A DNA stretch of 64,000 nt from Chryseobacterium cheonjiense (GCF_012927265.1 NZ_JABBGF010000001.1:2272729-2336728), one strand, 5' to 3'; counted from the first letter of the stretch, positions 1-8,424 are shown. Numbers and translations are program-made. The notes: generated by a model not told the origin, from the sequence alone.

Positions 1-257
1 GGTTCAAAAGTTTCTTTTTCAGCCCATTTTTCGGAAATGAAGCGATCAAGCTGTTTAAATCCTTCCGGTTCTGCCCAGGCGAGTAAAATAAGCATTGCCT
101 GATAAGCAATATACCGATCTTCATTGTGAAGCAGCAATTTTAGCTTTTCAGTTCTTTCAGCATCTCTTTTTTCAAGAAGCTGCACTTCTTTGAGATTGTA
201 TCCTTCCTCCCCTTCTTCGTTGTAGTGGTACAGGAGCTCGTGTATTTCGTTTTTCAT
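1..257 (-). CDS. Partial small acidic protein, possible immunity or HEAT-like protein
   Basis: The frame starts at an ATG whose first base is 257 on the minus strand and stays open to the window edge, giving 85 residues without a stop. The visible part begins MKNEIHELLYHYNEEGEEG and is helical, charged and rich in Glu and Leu. The stretch NEDRYIAYQAMLILLAWAEPEG resembles one HEAT-like helix pair. It is the last of a series of small leftward genes downstream of the large putative toxin at 2218-6207, a place where immunity genes usually accumulate. No family was recognised, so the immunity role is only positional inference. Confidence 0.6.
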   Translation of the reverse strand, partial: MKNEIHELLYHYNEEGEEGYNLKEVQLLEKRDAERTEKLKLLLHNEDRYIAYQAMLILLAWAEPEGFKQLDRFISEKWAEKETFE

Positions 258-261
258 GTGA

Positions 262-543
262 TTAGATTTTATTATGTTTTAAATAGTAACCATTTCCAGT
301 TTGGTTTTTTGTAAGTTGATAAACAGTCATTAAGAATATTCTTACAATAATTCTAAGTTTTGTCTTACGACGTAAATTCCGAATCCAATTGTCATTTACA
401 CCTAATGATTTATTCTATCTGAAAATACCTTGCATTTTTTCGAGTCCAAAATCTTCTGCATAATAACGCAAATCATCCTGTTCATTTTTACTATCGGAAT
501 AATATAAGATATAATTAAACTCTTTTTTATAATTTTTTATCAT
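262..543 (-). pseudogene. Degenerate paralogue of the 1788-2225 gene
   Basis: An ATG at 543 opens a 42-codon frame that ends in TAG at 417-415. The same frame then continues open to 262. Right after the TAG it reads NKSLGVNDNWIRNL, which matches the C-terminal NKQLVVNENWISEFKL of the 1788-2225 product. Nucleotide similarity continues past that gene's stop codon: 334-400 resembles 1754-1830. A one-base deletion just before the end of the homology shifts the original stop out of frame. I read this as a broken copy of a putative immunity gene with an in-frame stop and a terminal frameshift. The 42-residue product could still be expressed. Confidence 0.6.
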
Positions 544-548
544 AAAAC

Positions 549-1142
549 TTAATCCTCCATTGGAATTACGTTACCATTTTTATCTCTCTTTCTTCTTACT
601 GACGCTAAATCCTGATCAGATAAATATCGAGAATTAATAATCCTATTTTTTAATAATTTGGGCAACTTATATTCTTTTTCCAAATTTTCTACAGACCCGT
701 AGCTTAATTTATCGTCTACATCTAAATTATAAACAGACATCTTTTCTTTTTCATTTTTATACAATTCAAAATCTTCTTTTGAAATGAAAAAAATAATAAC
801 ATCATGTATATTTTCCATATCTTCAACCTGAAAACATTTTGCTACAAATTCTTTGCTTAATATTTTTGTTTCTCCTTTCCATTTATTTGAAGGAGTGACA
901 ACATATTTTGATTCTAAGAGAAATAGTTTTCTTAAATTTTGAACCGTAGAATCATCATACTCAAAATCAAATGGCCATTTTTCATCAATTCTATCAATTT
1001 CAGGAATAAATTTTATATAAATTCCTAATTTAGAATTTATAATGACATCGAAAATATCAATTACTAAATCTTCAGGATACACTTCATTATCTACTTCATC
1101 TAAAAAACTAATATTAAAATTATATTTTGGTATTAAGTGCAT
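549..1142 (-). CDS. Hypothetical acidic protein, putative immunity protein
   Basis: This 197-residue protein is soluble and acidic, with no signal peptide and no membrane segment. It has alternating hydrophobic beta-like stretches and a charged C-terminus containing VRRKRDKNGN. I do not recognise a family. The gene is very AT-rich, like its neighbours, and lies in the leftward row of small genes downstream of the large toxin-like gene. That position and composition suggest an immunity or orphan-immunity gene, without direct evidence. Confidence 0.65.
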   Translation of the reverse strand: MHLIPKYNFNISFLDEVDNEVYPEDLVIDIFDVIINSKLGIYIKFIPEIDRIDEKWPFDFEYDDSTVQNLRKLFLLESKYVVTPSNKWKGETKILSKEFVAKCFQVEDMENIHDVIIFFISKEDFELYKNEKEKMSVYNLDVDDKLSYGSVENLEKEYKLPKLLKNRIINSRYLSDQDLASVRRKRDKNGNVIPMED

Positions 1143-1194
1143 ATTATTTAATATTAAGCAAATAGGTTATATATTAGTTCAAAATATTATTTGA

Positions 1195-1608
1195 TTAAAT
1201 AACTATTTCCAACATATTAGATGTTGTACCTAAAATGCCAAAAGTGATATAAAACTTTTCATCTTTAGGAATTTTAAACGAAATTCCTTTAAAAAATAAA
1301 ATCAGATTATTATTTTCTTTTAAAATCGAAGCTGATAATTCATATTTTTTTGTCTCATTTGGAAGCAGTTTATCAGGATTAGTTTTAAGATTACTGTGGA
1401 CTGGAGAAATAAAAGCCCTCTCATAAGGAATTAATTTTTCATATTTTGTATTGAGAATATTTATTCCATTTCTAGCCAATGCACCGGTGTCATTTACGAA
1501 GTAAAACTCTTGCTCTTCACTACTATAATTCGTTATATTAAAATATAATATAAAATTATTATTTATAATTTTATATGAAATATCCAAATCTATTTCCTTT
1601 GTATTCAT
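1195..1608 (-). CDS. Hypothetical beta-rich protein, putative immunity protein
   Basis: This 137-residue cytoplasmic protein has many short beta-like segments (for example NNNFILYFNITNYSSEEQEF and EKFYITFGILGTTSNMLEIVI). The motif LLPNETKKYELSASIL recalls the edge of an Ig-like or BsuPI-like beta sandwich. That resemblance is by eye only. It has no signal peptide. The coding DNA is strongly AT-rich. It sits between two other small unrecognised genes downstream of the toxin-like gene, so a role as an extra immunity gene is plausible but unproven. Confidence 0.6.
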   Translation of the reverse strand: MNTKEIDLDISYKIINNNFILYFNITNYSSEEQEFYFVNDTGALARNGINILNTKYEKLIPYERAFISPVHSNLKTNPDKLLPNETKKYELSASILKENNNLILFFKGISFKIPKDEKFYITFGILGTTSNMLEIVI

Positions 1609-1787
1609 TGATTTTAAAGATTTCCATGTTTATTTAACAAACTTCTAAGGGTTATTATAGTTTTTCAGCTTTTCACAATTTTTAAGGAATTGCACATTTT
1701 CATGCTTTAATTAAAAATAATATTGTTTATGCTTCTATTCTTTGATAGCTAAGAGATATTCTTATAATAATCTTTTAAGTTTTTTCT

Positions 1788-2225
1788 TTACAATTTAAAC
1801 TCTGAAATCCAATTTTCATTTACAACTAGTTGTTTATTCTTTAAAATATCATTTAAGTAATTAATATCTATTGAATAATCAGAAACTACATAATCACTTT
1901 TTGAAAATTCAGAATATGATTTGTAAATAAGTTCTCCCTCATACGAATAACTGATTACTATTTCTTTAGCTCCATTTTCTTCATTAATTTTAATTAGTTG
2001 TTTACCGTTTATCGAATTTTCCCAATAAAGATTTTCATTTAATTCAATATCAAAATTAATATTAACAATGTAAGTGAATACTTTCTTTTTGATATTAACA
2101 GAAAAAACAGGAAAACAGTATTTATATATTTCTTTTATATTATTTTCTTCAACAAAGGATTTAAATTTCCCAATATGTAAATCTTTGGCTTCGTTAAATA
2201 ATTTATCTATTTCGTTATTATTCAT
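1788..2225 (-). CDS. Putative immunity protein coupled to the effector gene
   Basis: This 145-residue acidic soluble protein begins MNNNEIDKLFNEAKDLHIGK. Its start codon lies inside the end of the 1329-residue effector gene: the ATG starts at 2225 and the effector stop is at 2218-2220, an 8-bp overlap. Such overlap implies translational coupling and constant stoichiometry, as known for toxin-immunity pairs. A degenerate second copy of its 3' part sits at 262-543, consistent with duplication of immunity genes. I do not recognise the fold. The immunity function is inferred from position, size and overlap. Confidence 0.7.
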   Translation of the reverse strand: MNNNEIDKLFNEAKDLHIGKFKSFVEENNIKEIYKYCFPVFSVNIKKKVFTYIVNINFDIELNENLYWENSINGKQLIKINEENGAKEIVISYSYEGELIYKSYSEFSKSDYVVSDYSIDINYLNDILKNKQLVVNENWISEFKL

Positions 2226-5200
2226 AGTTCAAGTTGTTTTCATAGTATTTGATCCATTTTAATCTATCAATTTCTGATCTAATTAATATATCGTCTGTAG
2301 GTAAACTACCAAAAATGTAAGGCTCATCCACAGTATTGCCCCAAATTGCACTTCTTTTCTGATTCATCATGTCCAAAAATGGCCTATCTTTAGGACCCGG
2401 AGTTATGCTGCTTCCAGGTGGGTGGGTATGACCGGAGAATTTGCCATATTTTCCTTGAGTTAATTCATCTAAGAATTTCTGATTAGGAACTTTTATTACG
2501 TTATTCTTACCTCTCATAATTAATCTTCTTGATCCTAAAGTAAACATATTAAACTCATCACCTGTTACATTTGTAAGCTTTAGCAGATCTTTCATCGAAA
2601 CACCTTTTTTCGGTAAAAAAGCATAATCTCCAGACTTCGGCAATTTCTCCAAGATGGATAATTGTCTCTTTTTTAAAGAACTGACAAGCTCTAATGAATA
2701 ATCTCCAACTTTTTTGCGATCAGATGTATTAATAATATTTCTCTCTTTATTTAAAGTCTGTACTTCATTAGCATCTTGAATAGATTGTGATAATTTTTTT
2801 CTAATACTTTCTCCATTTTGAGATGAAATGTTTTCAAATATATCACTTTTCGTAGCTTTCACCTTAAAATACTCAGAAGGAATTTCGCCTTTAATTAAAA
2901 TTTCCTTATCCCGAACACTATTGTTAAGATCTCTTACGGCATCATCTACTCTTTTTTGATTTTTAGGCGTTGGATTTTCCTCAAATCTTTTCATCGCCTG
3001 ATCTATTTTGGTTTGCAGTTCTGCCTGTACTTTTTCAGGTCTTAAAACCTCTACTTCACTTATTTTACCTGCAGCAATGTCCGCTTCCAGTCTTTTGATG
3101 TCCACTTCAATCACATTGTCGCCATACGTTTTGCCAATACCCGGACCTTCTTCGGAGAAAGAAGTGTAAGGACTTTTGCTTTTCATCGGCTCACTTCCTC
3201 TTACATGGTCCGAAACAGTAGCACTCCCGTTTTTATCAGCAGGCGTTAGATTGCCTTCTTCATTAATATGAGATTTAATTCTTCCTTCTTTTGATCCTTT
3301 AGGAGAATAAGGAGTGTTGTCCTGTCTGAATACGCTTTCTTCAAATGTATTTTCTTTTGCCTGAGCCGACTTCACATTTTCCTCTTGAATGTTAGATTTT
3401 CCTTTACCTTTATCCCTGGCAAAAGGCTGGTCATGCATTCTGTCCGGAACCGTCTGCTCTTCAAAAGGAAGCTGGTTAAAATTACGTTTTTGTGGTACCG
3501 TATTCTTTTTCCTGAAAGGTTCAGTCACCCAGTCCTGTGCTTTTTTATAAGCCGCTTTGAAATTCTGTGCCGCTTTTATCCAGGTTTCTTTTTTGAAAAC
3601 AGAAGTTATCTTTCGAGGGATGGAAACAATTTTTGCTTTGAGTCCGTTTCTTGCATTAATGAACATCCGTTTGCCAAAAGTTCTCGGATTTGTTTTGGCC
3701 AGATTTTTTACGGATGCCCCTCCTTTTTGAGAAGCTTTTCCACCGACCATCGCCAGAATAGCCATTCCGGAATTGGTAATATCACTTTTCAGCTCACCGG
3801 AATTTTTAAATAACACTTCAGCCGTTTTTGCCGTATGGATATCATAAATGTTTTTAATGCCATTGAGTACATTTAATCCTAATGCGATGGCCCCGATCCA
3901 GAACGTGATCGTTCCCATAGTGATGGTTGCTCCTCCGAGCCAGGCCGCTAATGGAGCCAATCCACCTAATGTAAAAATAGATCCTACGGCAGCTGCCAAT
4001 GTTAAAATACCCAGTATTCCGGTGATTACCCCTGCAATACCCAGCACTTTATTGGCAATTCCGGCAGCTTTCTGAAGAATCATTCCTACCGGATCTTGTG
4101 AGAAACCTTTCCAATTTGTGAGGTCATCCCATATTCCCTGTATTGAATCTGAAACAGTATGATACCACTCTGCAGGATTAAGAATAGAATTGATTAATTT
4201 GCCTACATCGGTCCAGGTAATGGATGTAATATCGTTCCAAATACCGGAAAAAGCGAGGGTAATAGACATCCAGAGTCTTTTCAAACCGGTAATCCTGTTC
4301 AGGTTTTTGGTCACAAGATTCATTGGTTTTTGTAAGGCATCTTTTCGTTTATTGTTGAAGTTTTCAATCTGGGCATTTCTGATACTTTCAACATTTTCGC
4401 TGATTGAGCTTTGCTGCTCAGACTGGTCATTATCATAATTGGCAGTAACCTGCTCAAATTTATCTTTTAACAGATTCTGTTCACCCGGGCTTAATGTCCG
4501 GAGAAAAGCGACCTGTTCATCCTGACTTTTTAATTGTGCAAAATCCATTAACAGACGTTCTGAAGGATCAAGCTCTTTTGGAGACTGCTGAATTTTCTCT
4601 TTTTCTTTTTGTGTCAGGCTATTTCGTCCCTCAACAGTCGCCATATTCTTATAGTAAGCATTCTGAGTTTTTGTCACCTCATTCTCAATGATGTACGAAT
4701 CCTGCAATAATCCGTCAGCTTCTTTATTTAATTTTTTGCTTTGTGATTCTGCTTCTTTTAATTTTGGATTCAGCTTTGTTAAGTCATTTTTTGCCTCGGT
4801 GTTCTTTTTGGTATCTGCTGCAAGTTTTGCTTTTGATTTTCGCAGAGATGCTCTTGAAGAGAGTGCTTCTTTGTGCATGGCTGCATTTTTGGCTTTGGCC
4901 TGCTGTGCATCCTGGGCCAATTTCTGAACGGTATTTCCTGATTGAGATACCGCCTGATTTATCGTTCCTGCATTGGTGTTTAGTTCTTTTAATTTTTGAG
5001 TCAGCTTTCCGGAATCGGCATTTTCAGGATCCTGATGCTTCTGCGATCCGCCCAATAAATCGTTGGCTTCCTTATTTAAATCGCTTGCTTTGGTTTTATT
5101 TTTCTGGTATTCTTCCCGATAGGTTCCTACCTCCTGTTCAACTTTCTGCTGTCTTTTTACTGAAGTATCCAATCCTTTTTCCAGTTGGCTCACCAGATTC

Positions 5201-6207
5201 TCTTTAGCCTGTACGCTGTCTTCGGATTTCCGGAGGTCATCGTCTGATTTCCGGATCGCTTTTTCAACTTCTTTTATTTTACTTTTCAGTCCTTTCGCTA
5301 CATCGTTCTGGGATTTCACCTGCGATTTTGCTTCTACTCCCTGGTCTCTGAACTCCTGTGCGGCAGCAACAAGTCCCAGGATATTAACTGTTGTCTGTGC
5401 ATCCGGAGCAACTTCAGCCTGCTCACTGTCAACCGCCTTATCCATTCTTGGCGCAACAACAGGTTTAATATTAGCCGGAACGACAACTTTTGTTTCTTTT
5501 TCTCCTTTGGTTTTTGGATTTAATTTTTTATTGTCGGAATTTCTTTCATTCTTATTATCTTTTCGAGAAGGTGCAGCCACACTTTTATCCGCAGTCTTTT
5601 GTATATTGTTGCTATTAAGATCAGTGATAACCGGTTTAATCTCAGTCTTTTTAATTTCAGCCTTCTTCTCTTTTGGCTTTTGATTTACAACAGGTTTTGG
5701 TGCTTCAGGAATTGGATCAGCCTCCTTTACAATTTCTTTTTGCTCTGTTGTTTTTACCGTATTTACAGGTATTTTAACCGCCTGATGAACGGCAGCCTGC
5801 TCCTGTAAAGTTTTTGGAATATAGTTTCCGGATTTCAGATTGTGGTAATCCTGCACCTGATTAACATTCAGGGTGGCCATGTATTCTTTTTCCATATTCT
5901 TCGTTTCAGGATGGCTGATATTTCCGGTTTGCTGTAAGCTTTCCCGAAGTCTCCCGTACATCACTTCAGAACCCTGATCATAAATGGTTTGTGAACCGTG
6001 AACAGCTGTCACGGTACCATGTGAACCGACCGGTTTTTTATCCGTTTTTGCCCCTGATTTGGTAATCTGACTTTCAGGCTTTTGGGACTGCATTGCAGCA
6101 GCTTTTATTCCCGAAAGGAATCTGGCCATCGGATTTTTGGGTTTTTGTTTTATATTTTGGTTATGATGGGCTTTTTTGACTGCTTCCACAGGTTTTGGTG
6201 CTTTCAT
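2218..6207 (-). CDS. Large modular effector / polymorphic toxin, putative eCIS cargo
   Basis: The product has 1329 residues. Residues 1-270 are Pro/Lys-rich and disordered, with no signal peptide. Residues about 280-640 are long coiled coils rich in Lys, Glu and Gln. Residues about 719-785 form a strongly hydrophobic, Gly/Ala-rich segment that could insert into membranes. A charged linker leads to a distinct C-terminal domain. There, from about residue 1259, GHTHPPGSSITPGPKD carries an HxHP motif and an Asp (about 1274) reminiscent of JAB/MPN (JAMM) metalloenzymes, with Gly where the JAMM Ser is expected. The gene overlaps its downstream putative immunity gene by 8 bp and lies beside the holin-like and repressor genes of the eCIS. 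A role as injected effector is inference. A structural tape-measure role is less likely because a tape measure gene exists at 33728. Confidence 0.75.
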   Translation of the reverse strand: MKAPKPVEAVKKAHHNQNIKQKPKNPMARFLSGIKAAAMQSQKPESQITKSGAKTDKKPVGSHGTVTAVHGSQTIYDQGSEVMYGRLRESLQQTGNISHPETKNMEKEYMATLNVNQVQDYHNLKSGNYIPKTLQEQAAVHQAVKIPVNTVKTTEQKEIVKEADPIPEAPKPVVNQKPKEKKAEIKKTEIKPVITDLNSNNIQKTADKSVAAPSRKDNKNERNSDNKKLNPKTKGEKETKVVVPANIKPVVAPRMDKAVDSEQAEVAPDAQTTVNILGLVAAAQEFRDQGVEAKSQVKSQNDVAKGLKSKIKEVEKAIRKSDDDLRKSEDSVQAKENLVSQLEKGLDTSVKRQQKVEQEVGTYREEYQKNKTKASDLNKEANDLLGGSQKHQDPENADSGKLTQKLKELNTNAGTINQAVSQSGNTVQKLAQDAQQAKAKNAAMHKEALSSRASLRKSKAKLAADTKKNTEAKNDLTKLNPKLKEAESQSKKLNKEADGLLQDSYIIENEVTKTQNAYYKNMATVEGRNSLTQKEKEKIQQSPKELDPSERLLMDFAQLKSQDEQVAFLRTLSPGEQNLLKDKFEQVTANYDNDQSEQQSSISENVESIRNAQIENFNNKRKDALQKPMNLVTKNLNRITGLKRLWMSITLAFSGIWNDITSITWTDVGKLINSILNPAEWYHTVSDSIQGIWDDLTNWKGFSQDPVGMILQKAAGIANKVLGIAGVITGILGILTLAAAVGSIFTLGGLAPLAAWLGGATITMGTITFWIGAIALGLNVLNGIKNIYDIHTAKTAEVLFKNSGELKSDITNSGMAILAMVGGKASQKGGASVKNLAKTNPRTFGKRMFINARNGLKAKIVSIPRKITSVFKKETWIKAAQNFKAAYKKAQDWVTEPFRKKNTVPQKRNFNQLPFEEQTVPDRMHDQPFARDKGKGKSNIQEENVKSAQAKENTFEESVFRQDNTPYSPKGSKEGRIKSHINEEGNLTPADKNGSATVSDHVRGSEPMKSKSPYTSFSEEGPGIGKTYGDNVIEVDIKRLEADIAAGKISEVEVLRPEKVQAELQTKIDQAMKRFEENPTPKNQKRVDDAVRDLNNSVRDKEILIKGEIPSEYFKVKATKSDIFENISSQNGESIRKKLSQSIQDANEVQTLNKERNIINTSDRKKVGDYSLELVSSLKKRQLSILEKLPKSGDYAFLPKKGVSMKDLLKLTNVTGDEFNMFTLGSRRLIMRGKNNVIKVPNQKFLDELTQGKYGKFSGHTHPPGSSITPGPKDRPFLDMMNQKRSAIWGNTVDEPYIFGSLPTDDILIRSEIDRLKWIKYYENNLNYE

Positions 6208-6546
6208 GATTTAGTTTTTAATTTCATAATTGGATGTAAAAAGACATACAAAACGCAATTGGAATAATTGCGTTTTATATACCTGTTGAATGTGAAAAAT
6301 CATACCCTGGGCGGGAGATTTTTATTAAAGAATGCAAGTAATCAGAAGTGGCATTAGCTATAATGAGAAACAGGTCATGATGAGGCCACCCCAAGTTTTT
6401 ATATCTTTTATTTTGATTTCAATTCCGGTTCAAAAATCATATTTTCCGATGAGAAAACCTTAGTTTTTGAACAATGGATTCTGTAGCTGCAGTAATCGTT
6501 TTAAAATAATATTACTGTCATGATCTATCCATTTCATAACTTCCGT
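6208..6546. other. 339-bp leader between holin-like gene and effector gene
   Basis: I see no gene here. The one clear structure is the perfect hairpin at 6250-6276, 43 nt upstream of the effector start. No good TAnnTTTG promoter box was found on the minus strand. The closest is GATTTTTG near 6430, which is weak. Confidence 0.5.
6250..6276 (-). terminator. Perfect 11-bp hairpin in effector leader (terminator or attenuator)
   Basis: AAAACGCAATT at 6250-6260 pairs perfectly with AATTGCGTTTT at 6266-6276 across a 5-nt loop. On the minus strand the stem is followed by TTTTGTATGTCTTTTTA, a U-rich run. It therefore looks like an intrinsic terminator placed after the holin-like gene and before the effector start at 6207. 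It could end the upstream transcript or act as an attenuator controlling effector expression. Confidence 0.6.
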
Positions 6547-6948
6547 TTATGGGTTGCTTTTCATCTGATCTTCAGGAAGGCCGATTGTCGGTTCTTCTTT
6601 TTTATCAGCCGTTCTATCCGTTCTGACGCCGTATCGGGTTTCGATAAACAGATTTACTGCTTTATCAATCCAGTTGGGCAGATTGGTAGTGATCATCTTT
6701 AAATATTTATCATAACCGTAGCCCAACACAAACAAGATTCCTGTGGAATACCATTTGTCATGCAGCTCGGCCCTGTTCATAAGGTAACTCATTGTAAATC
6801 CGACGATAACAACGATCATCAATGTAATAATGTGTTCCCACGGCTTTTTTTTTTCCTTGTTCTGTATTGAGATCAAGACCCTTAATAATCCTCCCGAAAA
6901 TGCAATGGCAGTTCCGATTAACAGGGCTTTTAAACTATCTAAATTCAT
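6547..6948 (-). CDS. Holin-like small membrane protein
   Basis: This 133-residue protein has three hydrophobic segments at about residues 5-27, 40-58 and 68-88. A hydrophilic, charged C-terminal tail ends NKxDKKEEPTIGLPEDQM-like. A short basic loop (QNKEKKKPWEH) separates the first two segments. Size, number of segments and charged tail resemble phage holins, which oligomerise in the inner membrane and release lytic activity or trigger lysis. It lies between the repressor region and the effector gene of the eCIS locus. A plausible job is releasing assembled particles by lysis. No endolysin gene is visible beside it, and a general membrane-anchor role is possible. Confidence 0.55.
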   Translation of the reverse strand: MNLDSLKALLIGTAIAFSGGLLRVLISIQNKEKKKPWEHIITLMIVVIVGFTMSYLMNRAELHDKWYSTGILFVLGYGYDKYLKMITTNLPNWIDKAVNLFIETRYGVRTDRTADKKEEPTIGLPEDQMKSNP

Positions 6949-7007
6949 CTTTTCTCTTATATATATTGATTCAAATTTTTGATTTTGACACTACTTTCAA
7001 TGTGTCA

Positions 7008-7199
7008 CTATTCAAGGTCCAGTATGTACATATCATCCAAAAACCTTTTGCTTTTCTGCATGTTTTTGTTTTCGTCTGTATATGCAAGTTCATCGATAAG
7101 ATCACCAATGTCTTTTCTGGGATTTTTTACTATTTCTCTGTTTTTCTTTATTTTTTTTCTTCTCTTTTTCATGGTCTCTGAAATTTTTAAATTGAACAT
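7008..7199 (-). CDS. Small basic hypothetical protein
   Basis: This 63-residue frame has a strongly basic N-terminal half (MKKRRKKIKKNREIVKNPRK) and an acidic C-terminal half ending FLDDMYILDLE. A second ATG at 7172 would give the 54-residue MKKRRKK form and may be the real start. The first ATG lies inside a 10-bp match to the repressor operator (7194-7203), so the longer start would place the operator over the initiation region. It precedes the holin-like gene in the same direction. No family was recognised. The clear coding-like charge pattern supports a gene, but confidence is limited by its length. Confidence 0.45.
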   Translation of the reverse strand: MFNLKISETMKKRRKKIKKNREIVKNPRKDIGDLIDELAYTDENKNMQKSKRFLDDMYILDLE

Positions 7200-7203
7200 T
7201 GTT
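7194..7203. promoter_or_regulatory. Possible second repressor operator half-match
   Basis: GAACATTGTT is the reverse complement of AACAATGTTC, ten consecutive bases of the palindrome CGAACAATGTTCG found in front of the repressor gene at 8348-8360. It sits at the 5' end of the small basic gene that precedes the holin-like gene. By chance such a 10-mer is expected roughly once per eight windows of this size, so the placement is suggestive rather than conclusive. Confidence 0.35.
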
Positions 7204-7463
7204 TTAATCTTTTAAAACTGATTCATCCAAGTAATTTCTTCCCTAAGCTCATTCTTCAGCTTAAACAACAGTAATAAAGCAAAGCGTTTAGCTCGGCATT
7301 TACCTTTAAAATAAATTTGGGAAAACTTTCCGGATAACCTTCTGTAAGTATAGTAAGGTTAACTATTTGAATCAGTGCAGTACTTTCTATGCTAGAATAA
7401 TTCAGGTCTGATTGATGGTTGTTATCAGTTTTAAAAGATTATTGTTGGCCGGTTGATTATAAT

Positions 7464-7622
7464 CTAACCCTGCAGAATAATGTTGTATATTGTTCTTTCA
7501 GACAAAAACAGCATCTCTGTTAATTCGGTGACAATCACCTTCATCTGCTTATCCTGATTACGTTTTACATAATCGATGACAAAATCTTTTCTTTTTTCTA
7601 CTAATTCTTTGCTACGTTTCAT
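7464..7622 (-). CDS. 52-residue HTH-like protein
   Basis: The product begins MKRSKELVEKRKDFVIDYV and ends with MLFLSERTIYNIILQG. The segment VIVTELTEMLFLSERTIYNII reads as a helix-turn-helix: a helix, a short turn and a recognition helix starting SERTIYN. It is transcribed away from the repressor gene across an 800-bp intergenic region. It is a candidate Cro-like or accessory regulator of the lysis/effector side of the locus. The annotation rests on translation of the region and on the HTH-like pattern only. Confidence 0.55.
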   Translation of the reverse strand: MKRSKELVEKRKDFVIDYVKRNQDKQMKVIVTELTEMLFLSERTIYNIILQG

Positions 7623-8347
7623 GGTTAAAGTTTTTTATGTTAAAAGTTTTTTTTTGAATTACGTACATCTTCAATCTTATTTTCCGGTTGATTAAGTCCA
7701 TAAGAAATCCTAAAGACCCACTGTAAGCCTTTGATCAGATGTAATTATTATTTAGTTTTTGATTTTTAGAAAAGTTGATAATCTGATATTCTTACTAAAA
7801 AATACCATTCAACATTTCTGCTACATTTTACTTATCGTAAACGTTCATTGATGACTGAAGAGATCAATAATCAACAGTTCCGTTTACTGAGAGTAAATTT
7901 GTTTAAAGAGCGCAACATTTTTACTGATAACTGTAATTAATCGATATTTTATATGTTAAACAGTAATGTTTGTCAGGATTTCCGGCTTATTTTGATCATA
8001 AACAACCGGAAACAATTAAGACAGCTACCTGATTTCTATGAGAATAAAAGATAAAACGCATTCCATTCAGCATAACCTACCACAACATGCACAAAATCTT
8101 TTAAAATATAGATTTAAAAACGCACTTTTTACATTTTTAAGATTAGAAATATTTCATTTGTTCTTATCAGCGCCAGATAAAACAATAGATGAGAAATTCT
8201 AACCATCATGGCTATTAAGCCTGAAAACTGCATTTAATGTATTGATTTCAAATTTATACCACGTTTTTAAAACATTAAATAAAAATTCAATCATCAATAT
8301 TATTTTGTATATTTGCAGTGTTCCATCTTAACCGCGAGACAAATATA

Positions 8348-8360
8348 CGAACAATGTTCG
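8348..8360. promoter_or_regulatory. Palindromic operator of the CI/LexA-like repressor
   Basis: CGAAC-AAT-GTTCG is a perfect 5-bp inverted repeat with a 3-bp spacer. It lies 64 bp upstream of the repressor start codon and at the -33 position of the box at 8383-8390. CGAAC/GTTCG half-sites resemble LexA-type operators of other bacteria. Position over the promoter suggests autorepression. Confidence 0.6.
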
Positions 8361-8382
8361 CTTTTCAAAATTTATTTGTGAA

Positions 8383-8390
8383 TATTTTTG
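8383..8390 (+). promoter_or_regulatory. Promoter -7 box for the repressor gene
   Basis: TATTTTTG matches the Bacteroidetes TAnnTTTG box and lies 34 nt upstream of the ATG at 8425. The -33 element is poor (TTC at 8357-8359, spacing 23), inside the operator. A second box, TATATTTG at 8308-8315, could drive a longer leader that runs through the operator. Confidence 0.5.
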
Positions 8391-8424
8391 TATTATTTTA
8401 CTAAATAACTATAAACACATCAAA

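Larger units (their letters stand above)
7623..8424. other. 802-bp intergenic region between divergent regulators
   Basis: No gene longer than a few dozen codons is convincing here. The right end holds the repressor operator (8348-8360) and two TAnnTTTG boxes (8308-8315 and 8383-8390). The rest is AT-rich. Nothing resembling a tRNA or structured RNA was recognised. Confidence 0.5.

Noticed and set aside
2218..6207. Effector gene as the tape measure of the particle
   Set aside because: A clear CIS tape measure gene is present at 33728-35230, and this protein has a distinct C-terminal domain and an overlapping small gene.
2074..6267. Several rightward open frames opposite the large effector gene
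   Set aside because: They are complementary-strand shadows of a long well-formed gene, with odd composition and no recognisable domains or starts.
6986..7007. TGACAC/GTGTCA inverted repeat before the holin-like gene
   Set aside because: Only 6 bp with a 10-nt loop and no second copy was seen, so no regulatory claim is made.
7335..7361. TAACCTT/AAGGTTA inverted repeat
   Set aside because: A 7-bp AT-rich stem with a 13-nt loop in an AT-rich gap is likely by chance.
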